A stretch of DNA of 5,932 nucleotides from assembly GCA_005882415.1 (NCBI GenBank), contig VBAE01000029.1:1-5932 (forward strand), read 5' to 3'. Below the pieces are notes generated by a model. It searched no databases. It was not told the DNA's origin and saw only the letters and a program-made list of their open reading frames with translations. Source of the DNA: Alphaproteobacteria bacterium (GTDB taxonomy: Bacteria > Pseudomonadota > Alphaproteobacteria > Sphingomonadales > Sphingomonadaceae). A program made the translations under genes and the position numbers. This document shows positions 1-4,955 of this stretch, in pieces (the first letter of the stretch is position 1; each line of letters starts with the position of its first letter).

Positions 1-139
1 CCCGGGTAGGGAGCTTCTGCTTGACGACCTGGCGGTACCAAATGGCCTGGCAGGTGTGGCCCCACCAGACGAAGGCGGTGACGGACAGAACGCCTAGTCC
101 AATGAGGACCACGTGCTCGAACTCGGGAGTCAGGTTCAC
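1..139 (-). CDS. Small membrane protein, 3' end outside window
   Basis: The frame opens with a GTG at 137-139 and stays open through 46 codons to the left edge of the window, so the C-terminus is not visible. The start overlaps the upstream stop as GTGA. The product begins MNLTPEFEHVV and has one clear hydrophobic segment at about residues 9-26 (VVLIGLGVLSVTAFVWW), followed by a basic stretch near residues 36-46 (YRQVVKQK). By the positive-inside rule this suggests N-terminus out and C-terminus in, with one transmembrane helix. It is the last of several small membrane protein genes in this run. I do not recognise a family. A holin, spanin partner or other small inner-membrane protein is possible, but nothing in the sequence decides between them. 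Confidence 0.6.
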   Translation of the reverse strand, partial: MNLTPEFEHVVLIGLGVLSVTAFVWWGHTCQAIWYRQVVKQKLPTR

Positions 140-507
140 AAGTACTTGTTGATTAAGGCGTCTACCATGGCACCGGTGAAGAGGCCAATGAACACGTAGG
201 CCAGGCAGAACGGGGTGTGGAACAGGAAAGCCAGCACTAAGCTCGTCCAGCCCGTCATGCACTTAAGGCACTTAAACGGCTTGGTGTGTGGAAACACCCG
301 CCACACCTTGACCCACGTGAAGGCAAAGCACAGGGCAGTCAAGACCACCAGGCTGCCAGGCATGACGCCTAGGTCCGGTTGGTGCCACTGGTGTGGGTTA
401 GTCCAGCCGGTCTCGACTAGCCAGGCTCCTAGTTGGTAGGCCGCGAAGACAGTCATGCCCACCGCGACCCACTGGAGAATTGTCGATATGATTGAAACGG
501 TTTTCAT
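136..507 (-). CDS. Multi-pass membrane protein with C-x-x-C motif
   Basis: This 123-residue protein starts at ATG 505-507 and ends at TGA 136-138. It has strongly hydrophobic segments at about residues 7-30, 50-67 and 87-119; the last is long enough for two passes. Between the second and third lies a cytosolic-looking basic stretch with a C-x-x-C pair (Cys80, Cys83) followed by Trp87, in the context KPFKCLKCMTGW. Small phage membrane proteins with a Pro-Phe-x-Cys-x-x-Cys-x-x-x-Trp signature are familiar to me from Bacteroidota phages, but I know no assigned function. The cysteines could bind metal or form a disulfide. No Shine-Dalgarno sequence is visible upstream. The 81-bp space before it carries an inverted repeat, so it may have its own regulation. 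It overlaps the next gene by 4 bp (GTGA). Confidence 0.75.
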   Translation of the reverse strand: MKTVSIISTILQWVAVGMTVFAAYQLGAWLVETGWTNPHQWHQPDLGVMPGSLVVLTALCFAFTWVKVWRVFPHTKPFKCLKCMTGWTSLVLAFLFHTPFCLAYVFIGLFTGAMVDALINKYL

Positions 508-523
508 AGCTATGTGTGTTAGG

Positions 524-552
524 ACACGCGTGGTTGTGCATTAGACGCGTGT
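524..552. repeat. Inverted repeat built from two ACGCGT palindromes
   Basis: ACACGCGT at 524-531 and ACGCGTGT at 545-552 form perfect 8-bp arms around a 13-bp spacer. Each arm itself contains the palindrome ACGCGT, and the palindrome centres are 19 bp apart, close to two helical turns. It lies in the only gap (508-588) between the 71-aa gene and the C-x-x-C membrane protein gene, 17 bp upstream of the latter's start. There is no T-run after it on either strand, so it is not a classic intrinsic terminator. An operator for a dimeric regulator, or an RNA hairpin in the leader, is possible. Confidence 0.5.
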
Positions 553-579
553 AGTTGAACTTAAATCATCAGCGTGCCG

Positions 580-591
580 TGACAGCTGTCA
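580..591. repeat. Perfect 12-bp palindrome at a gene end
   Basis: TGACAGCTGTCA reads the same on both strands. On the minus strand its first three bases are the TGA stop of the 71-aa gene, and the rest lies in the intergenic space. The TGACA/TGTCA half-sites resemble dimeric repressor operators in general, but no specific regulator can be named. A chance palindrome remains possible. Confidence 0.4.
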
Positions 592-804
592 GCCGCCTTC
601 GTCGCGGCCTTGAGCCTCTTTGGGCGTTCCCCACAGCCACTCCAAGTGATGGTCCTCGATGCCCTGCTTGAACCAGTACAGGTCGTAGGCCTCACTGGAC
701 TCACCGACTGCTAGTACCATGCCCTCGAACCGCTGCTTGGCACCCTGCAGGGCAGCCTCGATGGTGGGCTGCATCCGCTCTTGAATGTGTGGGTGTAATT
801 TCAT
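589..804 (-). CDS. Small hypothetical protein (71 aa)
   Basis: This ORF starts at ATG 802-804 and ends at TGA 589-591. It begins MKLHPHIQERMQPTIEAALQ and is predicted soluble: an amphipathic helical N-terminal half, an aromatic centre (YDLYWFKQG, then HHLEWLWG) and a charged Gly-rich tail. I do not recognise a family. It begins 2 bp after the stop of the tiny membrane protein gene, so it is surely in the same transcript. The sequence AAGAAA lies 6 bp before the ATG (TTTCTT on the plus strand at 811-816) and resembles the upstream sequence of several other genes here. Confidence 0.65.
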   Translation of the reverse strand: MKLHPHIQERMQPTIEAALQGAKQRFEGMVLAVGESSEAYDLYWFKQGIEDHHLEWLWGTPKEAQGRDEGG

Positions 805-806
805 GG

Positions 807-947
807 TTAGTTTCTTATGTAGTCTATTAGCTTAGTGAGCCCGTACACCAGTGCGCCACCCACGCACCCCCAGACCACCGCGACGAGCAGGAACAGGAGC
901 ATCCCCTTCCACGTGTCAGTGTCACTGTAGCGGTGGTCCTTGTTCAC
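807..947 (-). CDS. Tiny single-pass membrane protein (46 aa)
   Basis: The frame starts with GTG at 945-947, overlapping the TGA stop of the sigma-like gene as GTGA, and ends with TAA at 807-809. It fills the space between its neighbours exactly: 4-bp overlap upstream and 2-bp gap downstream. That tight fit is the main reason to call it. The product starts MNKDHRYSDTDTW and has one hydrophobic helix at about residues 16-37 (MLLFLLVAVVWGCVGGALVYG), then a short basic tail ending YIRN. An internal ATG at residue 16, preceded by GGAAGGGG, could be a second start that would leave almost only the helix, the sort of dual start seen in some holins. Function unknown. Confidence 0.6.
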   Translation of the reverse strand: MNKDHRYSDTDTWKGMLLFLLVAVVWGCVGGALVYGLTKLIDYIRN

Positions 948-1534
948 TGGTCTAGGCGTTGTTTAATCTGTGCGAAGGCCTTCTTGACCGTCTTGAAGCA
1001 CGAGACGTGTGGAATACCCGTCTCGGCCTCAATCTGGCGATAGTTGCCCAGCTTCATGTAGAGCTTTACCATCTCGCAGTCGTACCAGTACAACTCCTCA
1101 ATGACTTCTAGCACCCGCTCCTCGAAGTCCTCCCTTTCCTGCCGCATGGCCAGCTCGTGCACCGCGTCGTCAGTGATGGCGACTTGGAGACTCTGCAGGT
1201 GTTTCACGGCCTGGGCGTTCGTGTCGTCCAGTAGGTTGTCCCCCGTCCCGTGCAGGTAGTTCTCCTTGAACTCCATGACCGGTCGGCGGTACTTCCGGTA
1301 GAATGGTGAGGTCGTGCTGAAGGCTAAGTTCATGACGACCCGTGCCGCGTAGAACTTAAGCTGGTGAGCGTCTGCCAGGCGGACTATCTTCTCTGGGTCA
1401 GTCTCGAGCAGGATGAGCGAGACTTCCGCCGCCAGGTCATCCTGTAGTTCCTTTGGTTCTATTTTACTAATGCACTGCTTGAAGTCCTTTGACTGCACCA
1501 GTGTGGTGATAGCATCGTGCGCTCTTTGCTTCAT
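944..1534 (-). CDS. Sigma-70-like phage transcription factor, divergent
   Basis: This 196-aa protein starts at ATG 1532-1534. An acidic helix at about residues 29-44 (ELQDDLAAEVSLILLE) resembles sigma region 2.1/2.2. The stretch at residues 59-84, containing LKFYAARVVMN and SPFYRKYR, resembles region 2.3/2.4. The C-terminal part (about 149-191) begins LYWYDCEMVKLYMKLGNYR and continues as a helix-turn-helix (YRQIEAETGIPHVSCFKTVKK) like sigma region 4.2. The layout and signatures match what I remember of sigma-70 family proteins in Bacteroidota phages. The inferred role is to redirect host RNA polymerase to phage promoters, perhaps late genes. It could instead be a terminase-linked or RinA/ArpU-like late activator, which shares the C-terminal HTH. 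The ribosome binding site is weak (GAG 3 bp before the start). The stop overlaps the next gene. Confidence 0.6.
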   Translation of the reverse strand: MKQRAHDAITTLVQSKDFKQCISKIEPKELQDDLAAEVSLILLETDPEKIVRLADAHQLKFYAARVVMNLAFSTTSPFYRKYRRPVMEFKENYLHGTGDNLLDDTNAQAVKHLQSLQVAITDDAVHELAMRQEREDFEERVLEVIEELYWYDCEMVKLYMKLGNYRQIEAETGIPHVSCFKTVKKAFAQIKQRLDQ

Positions 1535-1590
1535 CAGCTCGTGTTTAGTTGGATTCCTGGTCGGCGGTGGTCCACCTTCCCTATTTGACC

Positions 1591-1872
1591 TTACTGTCGA
1601 ACAATCTTGTAGCCTTCCCGGCTGAGAGCGTTCCAGATGGTCAGCGCGATGGCACTGTTCGGGGACGCACCCACTACGGACAAATACTTCTCTTTGCTTA
1701 GGCCCCGTGCCGTACCGGTCTCATTGGCCTGCACTTGGGGTTCTGGTACTCTCTCTGGGACGTCTTCGACGCTTCTGTTGCGGAAGAACCCTTGGCCTAG
1801 TAAGTTCTCATAGTTGTTGTTGGCCAGGTTTTCTCGTGCTTGTCTTAGTTCTTCATTGTGGTCAATGTTCAT
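1591..1872 (-). CDS. Hypothetical protein (93 aa)
   Basis: The gene starts at ATG 1870-1872 with the best Shine-Dalgarno match in the window (AGGAG, 6 bp spacing) and ends at TAA 1591-1593. The N-terminal third is Asn- and Glu-rich and helical (NEELRQARENLANNNYENLL). The middle is a Pro/Glu/Val-rich linker (about residues 36-55), and the C-terminal third (about 58-93) looks like a small folded domain containing LSKEKYLSVVGASPNS and ending GYKIVRQ. The linker between two helical parts suggests a two-module adaptor or binding protein. I do not recognise a family and see no catalytic motif or membrane segment. Confidence 0.65.
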   Translation of the reverse strand: MNIDHNEELRQARENLANNNYENLLGQGFFRNRSVEDVPERVPEPQVQANETGTARGLSKEKYLSVVGASPNSAIALTIWNALSREGYKIVRQ

Positions 1873-1878
1873 GTTAAT

Positions 1879-1883
1879 CTCCT
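1879..1883 (-). promoter_or_regulatory. Ribosome binding site AGGAG
   Basis: On the minus strand AGGAG sits 6 bp before the ATG of the 93-aa gene. It is the only near-consensus Shine-Dalgarno sequence I see before a start in this window. It supports the chosen start and suggests this gene is translated more strongly or more independently than its neighbours. Confidence 0.6.
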
Positions 1884-1919
1884 GTTCTTGATGGTGATAT
1901 TGTGATTGTTAGCTCTCAC

Positions 1920-2165
1920 CTACGGGTCGAACGAGTCGCCACTTTTCCTAAAGTGTTGTTCGCGTTGCTCGATAGTCCTTTCGTTGAGTGTAATTGTCCC
2001 CATCCACACTTGTACGATTGCTAATATGAAGAGTACGATAATGACCGCCTTCAGGGTTTTGCTCCTACGCCTGCTGTACAGGTTAGACACTTCTAACTCG
2101 TCCACCACGGCCCAGAGCAAGAAGGCGATGGTGATAATGGCTGTTGGCCCGGCGAAGTCTCCCAT
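1920..2165 (-). CDS. Two-pass membrane protein (81 aa)
   Basis: The ATG at 2163-2165 lies one base after the TAG stop of the terminase small subunit gene, so translation is probably coupled; no Shine-Dalgarno sequence is visible. Two hydrophobic helices are clear, at about residues 6-22 (GPTAIITIAFLLWAVV) and 39-56 (KAVIIVLFILAIVQVW). The basic loop between them (SRRRSK) should face the cytoplasm, placing both termini outside. The C-terminal tail is charged (NERTIEQREQHFRK). Size and topology would fit a class II-like holin or another small phage membrane protein, but the place directly after a terminase gene is not where a lysis cassette usually lies. No family recognised. Confidence 0.7.
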   Translation of the reverse strand: MGDFAGPTAIITIAFLLWAVVDELEVSNLYSRRRSKTLKAVIIVLFILAIVQVWMGTITLNERTIEQREQHFRKSGDSFDP

Positions 2166-2166
2166 G

Positions 2167-2739
2167 CTACTTGAGGTTGAGCGTTACTTCAAAGATGTTC
2201 ACGTCGGCCGGCTTCTGCTTGTTGTCCTTCTCGAACATGCCCAGGTACCTTCCCAGCATCTCAAGGGCCCGCATCTTGTCATGGAAACGGGTGCGCTTAG
2301 TCTCACCTACCTTGTTGCCTTCCGTGTCAAACATCTCAAAGACGTCTACGCAGATAAGCGCAGCGGCCGCCTCAGCACTAAGCTCAGACGGCCGCTTGAG
2401 GGCTCCCTCCTCCGTGTAGTAGTTCCTGATGTCCGCGAAGGCGATGTTGGCCAGCTCCTTCAGAACGCGGAATTGGTTGACCCCCACCTCCTCTAGTAGT
2501 TGTTGCTTCCGCTGCTTAATGTAATCGCTTACTTTTGGATTATTTAGAAGAGCGTTAGCTGAGACGCCCGCGTTCTTTTGACTGTAGCCTGCCTGGAGGG
2601 CAGCCTGGTAGCCGTTGAACCCGAGCTCAATGAACTTCTCGCAGAACAGTTGCTGCCTGGCGTTGAGCATCCCACCCGGTAAGGGTGGTGCCACTATGCC
2701 CAGTGCCTGCTTAGACTCGTTTAAGTACTCTGCTTCCAT
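2167..2739 (-). CDS. terS: Terminase small subunit (Terminase_2 family)
   Basis: The 190-aa product matches the Terminase_2 (PF03592) pattern. The N-terminal DNA-binding region at about residues 25-75 starts LNARQQLFCEKFIELGFNGY, includes QAALQAGYS and ends in NNPKVSDYI. A middle FADIRNYY segment and the C-terminal DKMRALEMLGRYLGMFEKD helix are both typical of the family. TerS recognises the packaging site on phage DNA and hands it to the large subunit. An in-frame TTG at 2803-2805 would add 22 residues but would overlap the upstream gene. I prefer the ATG at 2737-2739, which begins 22 bp after the upstream stop and has AAGAAA 7 bp before it. No large subunit follows. A membrane protein gene starts one base after the stop. 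Confidence 0.88.
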   Translation of the reverse strand: MEAEYLNESKQALGIVAPPLPGGMLNARQQLFCEKFIELGFNGYQAALQAGYSQKNAGVSANALLNNPKVSDYIKQRKQQLLEEVGVNQFRVLKELANIAFADIRNYYTEEGALKRPSELSAEAAAALICVDVFEMFDTEGNKVGETKRTRFHDKMRALEMLGRYLGMFEKDNKQKPADVNIFEVTLNLK

Positions 2740-2761
2740 GCTGTTGTTTCTTTGTCGTCTG

Positions 2762-3139
2762 TTATATTTTTTCCCACACGTTAATCGCCTGATGACCTTC
2801 AGCAAAGTCTTCTAATCGCACCATGCAGTCCTGCAGGGAGTTCTTAAACCCAAACAGGGGGAGCAACATCATGACTGCTTCTGGAGAGGGCAGCTTGCCT
2901 GGCGTGCTCACTGAGATGGACAGGTGACGCACGTGAAACTTGGCCTGGTCCTCGATGGAGAACACCGCGCGGTAGTCCATTGGAATGAAGCAGACGTGCT
3001 GCTCGGACTCACCTACGGGTACTTCCTGCCCGTTGTACATGTCAAGCACCTCGTCTATGGTAACGGGGTGCTCTTCAGCGTACTGGACCACCTGGCTGAT
3101 GGCTTGCTTCACGTGTTCATCTATTATCAGTGCTTTCAA
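2762..3139 (-). CDS. Hypothetical phage protein, possibly DUF7694-like C-terminus
   Basis: This is a 125-aa soluble protein. The N-terminal 40 residues are helical (VKQAISQVVQYAEEHPVTIDEVLDMY is split by a Pro). A beta-rich core follows, with FIPMDYRAVFSIED and HVRHLSISVS, then LPSPEAVMMLLPLFGF and a terminal AINVWEKI. The His-x-Ser-x-Ser strand, the Pro-Ser-x-Glu helix and the closing Trp strand remind me of DUF7694-like phage proteins, but this is a tentative memory-based match and no function is known. The start is doubtful. The only start in this frame near the upstream stop is TTG at 3137-3139. An ATG at 3147-3149 directly after the helicase stop is in another frame and gives just ten codons. 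The gene lies between the helicase and the terminase small subunit in an evident operon. Confidence 0.7.
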   Translation of the reverse strand: MKALIIDEHVKQAISQVVQYAEEHPVTIDEVLDMYNGQEVPVGESEQHVCFIPMDYRAVFSIEDQAKFHVRHLSISVSTPGKLPSPEAVMMLLPLFGFKNSLQDCMVRLEDFAEGHQAINVWEKI

Positions 3140-3149
3140 AGTCTTTCAT

Positions 3150-4493
3150 TTAGTCGTTTACTGCTAACTCGTACTTGTCTATTCTGGCCTTGACAGCGTC
3201 CATTAAGGCGGACTGCCCACGCGCCTTGCGGTTTAAGGCCGCCAGGACGTCCTCGTCCATCGTGCCTTCTAGCAACAGGAAGTGCACGATGACCTTGTGT
3301 TCCTGTCCTGGCCTTAAGAGCCTGGCGTTGAACTGCTCAAATAGTTCTAGACTCCAGTTCAACCCATACCACACCGCGATGTGCCCACCGTGCTGTAAGT
3401 TAAGGCCGTGACCTGCACTGGCCGGGTGTGCTATCATCAACGGCACCTTGCCACTGTTCCAGTCTCTCACGTCCTTGTCGGTCTTCATCTCCCGCACGTC
3501 CTTGAACCGCTTCTTAATGCGGTCCGCGTCATGCTGAAAGGAGTAGCCTACCAGGACTGGTTGTCCCTGGGCCTCATCAACTAACTGCTCGAGTGCGTCG
3601 AGCTTAAGGTCATGGATGTATTGTAAGAGCTTGTTGGTCAGGACAGCGGCATTAACAGCAGTGATTTGGGCGTCTCTCAACTGCAAGACTTGGTCTTCTT
3701 CAAACTCGTTGTACTTCCTACGAAGCTCTGAGTCCATTCTTATCTTAATGACGTTATCAATGCGGTCCGGTAGCTTGAGGTAGTCTTTCGCGCTCATGCT
3801 CACACAAATATCGTTAATTTTGTTGTAAATTAGCTTGTCGGCGCCCTGTTTTAACGCATATTTATAAACTACGTGGCCTGAGGCACTAGCTATCTCGAAG
3901 TACTTCCGACGGTACTCTGAGATGTTTAACCCAAGCCGTTCTCCACCGTCTAGGAGGTACATCTGGCTCCACAGGTCAATCAGACCGTTGGGGGCCGGGG
4001 TGCCGGTCAGGCCAACCACGCGGCGCACCTTTGGCAAGGCCATCTTGAGACTGCGGAAGCGTTGGGACTTCGGGCTCTTAAAGCTAGACAACTCGTCGAT
4101 GATTATCATGTCGAACGGGAAGGCGGTCTTGTAGTAGTTTACTAGCCAGGTAACGTTGTCGCGGTTAATGACGTGGAAGTCTGCCGGGGTCTTCAGGGCC
4201 TGGATGCGTTCAGCCTCAGTGCCAAGAACAACTACACCCTTGAGGTCCTGCAGGTGCTTCCACTTGGCCACTTCCTGCAACCACACCGACTCAACTACCC
4301 GCTTCGGCGCGATGATGAGCGGCTTGCAGACGTCGAACCACTCGAAGAGCAGGGTGCGCAGGGCAGTAAGGGTGACAACGGTCTTGCCGAGGCCCATTTC
4401 CAGTAGCACGCCAGCCTTAGGCTTGTCCAGAATGTGTTGGTACGCGGTGTTCTGATAATCGTATGGGTGAAACACTTGTGGATGGGGCTTCAT
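3150..4493 (-). CDS. SNF2-family DNA helicase/translocase
   Basis: The 447-aa protein is a compact two-domain superfamily 2 ATPase of the SNF2/RapA-like phage type. Visible motifs in order are Walker A GLGKT (residues 34-38), motif Ia IAPKRVVESVW (61-71), a DELS Walker B (133-136) and motif III LTGTPAPNG (162-170). The C-terminal half has VGYSFQHDADRI (about 315-326), motif V ASAGHGLNLQHGG (358-370) and motif VI QFNARLLRPGQ (387-397) with the arginine finger region. All ATPase motifs look intact and the length is usual for phage members, so it should be active. Such enzymes use ATP to move along or remodel DNA in replication or recombination; the exact role in phages is not established. Its ATG follows the TAA of the VRR-NUC gene with no gap, which suggests that the two products work together. 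Confidence 0.92.
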   Translation of the reverse strand: MKPHPQVFHPYDYQNTAYQHILDKPKAGVLLEMGLGKTVVTLTALRTLLFEWFDVCKPLIIAPKRVVESVWLQEVAKWKHLQDLKGVVVLGTEAERIQALKTPADFHVINRDNVTWLVNYYKTAFPFDMIIIDELSSFKSPKSQRFRSLKMALPKVRRVVGLTGTPAPNGLIDLWSQMYLLDGGERLGLNISEYRRKYFEIASASGHVVYKYALKQGADKLIYNKINDICVSMSAKDYLKLPDRIDNVIKIRMDSELRRKYNEFEEDQVLQLRDAQITAVNAAVLTNKLLQYIHDLKLDALEQLVDEAQGQPVLVGYSFQHDADRIKKRFKDVREMKTDKDVRDWNSGKVPLMIAHPASAGHGLNLQHGGHIAVWYGLNWSLELFEQFNARLLRPGQEHKVIVHFLLLEGTMDEDVLAALNRKARGQSALMDAVKARIDKYELAVND

Positions 4494-4802
4494 TTAACTT
4501 TCTTGTTTTAGTAGTGATTGCTTTAGTTTTGATTGTATTACTAGCCTGAAGTCGTCTAAGCTGTCCAGCACGTACACTTCCTGACCCAGGCTGCGGAGCC
4601 AGGCGTGCATCACGCGTTGGAGCGGTGAAGCCTCTCCACCTACTCGCTTCACCTCAACAAAGAATATCGGCACGAAGGGCAGGATGACAATCCTGTCTGG
4701 GATGCCACTGAACCCGATGGGGATGAACTTGAAGGCACGTCCACCATGCTTCCGACACTCCCTTACCATACTCTGCTCAATTGTGGTCTCGCTCTTTGCC
4801 AT
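4494..4802 (-). CDS. VRR-NUC domain nuclease
   Basis: The 102-aa protein is essentially one VRR-NUC domain (PF08774), a PD-(D/E)XK-type nuclease fold. The signature is clear: an N-terminal helix with Glu9, then FSGIPDRIVI with Asp36, then FFVEVKRVGG with Glu50 and Lys52, Gln62 after the Pro-Leu-Gln turn, and the closing GQEVYVLDSLDD strand and helix. These are the metal-binding and catalytic residues, so the enzyme should be active. Stand-alone phage VRR-NUC proteins are thought to cut branched DNA such as Holliday junctions or replication intermediates. The start is ATG 4800-4802, with AAGAAA 3 bp upstream. Stop and helicase start are directly joined (TAA then ATG). It is the first gene after the AT-rich gap, so it probably opens a transcript with the promoter in that gap. 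Confidence 0.93.
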   Translation of the reverse strand: MAKSETTIEQSMVRECRKHGGRAFKFIPIGFSGIPDRIVILPFVPIFFVEVKRVGGEASPLQRVMHAWLRSLGQEVYVLDSLDDFRLVIQSKLKQSLLKQES

Positions 4803-4867
4803 GAATTTCTTTTATTAGCTTGTTACAATGTTTCGTGTTACATGTGTACGCCTATGAGCTATGGCCA

Positions 4868-4914
4868 TTTAGCATATTTTAACGCCATAAATACATAGCC
4901 TAAAATATGCTAAA
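4868..4914. repeat. Inner inverted repeat, 14-bp perfect arms
   Basis: TTTAGCATATTTTA at 4868-4881 and TAAAATATGCTAAA at 4901-4914 are perfect 14-bp complementary arms around a 19-bp spacer. Just outside, ATGG occurs on the left and its complement CCAT on the right at nearly matching distance, so the symmetry extends further with small gaps. In the minus-strand transcript it would form an AU-rich hairpin in the leader of the VRR-NUC gene. No T-run typical of an intrinsic terminator follows. As DNA it could be an operator or an origin stem-loop. Confidence 0.8.
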
Positions 4915-4927
4915 ACCATTATAGTCC

Positions 4928-4955
4928 TTTATATAAATATTTTGTAACATTGTAA
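4928..4955 (-). promoter_or_regulatory. Possible promoter for the VRR-NUC operon
   Basis: On the minus strand TTACAA (4950-4955) and TATAAA (4928-4933) are separated by 16 bp. The -10-like box matches 5 of 6 consensus bases, but the -35-like box matches only 3 of 6. Transcription would begin near 4921 and give a leader of about 120 bases containing the 14-bp hairpin. In such AT-rich DNA chance matches are common. I see no good Bacteroidota-type TAnnTTTG box at a suitable distance. Confidence 0.25.

Noticed and set aside
524..552. Intrinsic terminator reading of the ACGCGT hairpin
   Set aside because: No T-run follows the stem on either strand and the loop is 13 bases; kept only as an inverted repeat.
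1906..2496. Long plus-strand open frame of 196 codons
   Set aside because: It overlaps the terminase small subunit and a membrane protein gene on the other strand, has no recognisable domain, and other plus-strand frames (for example 4156-4455, 5015-5236) are likewise antisense shadows of strong minus-strand genes.
2740..2805. Upstream TTG start giving a 22-residue longer terminase small subunit
   Set aside because: The extra residues are basic and unlike the family, would overlap the upstream gene, and the ATG at 2737-2739 has a better leader and spacing.
1915..3020. 13-bp direct repeat CTCACCTACGGGT at 1915-1927 and 3008-3020
   Set aside because: One copy is in-frame coding for Pro-Val-Gly-Glu, the other spans a stop codon. 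A single 13-bp match in nearly 6 kb is plausible by chance, and there are no other copies or boundaries of a mobile element.
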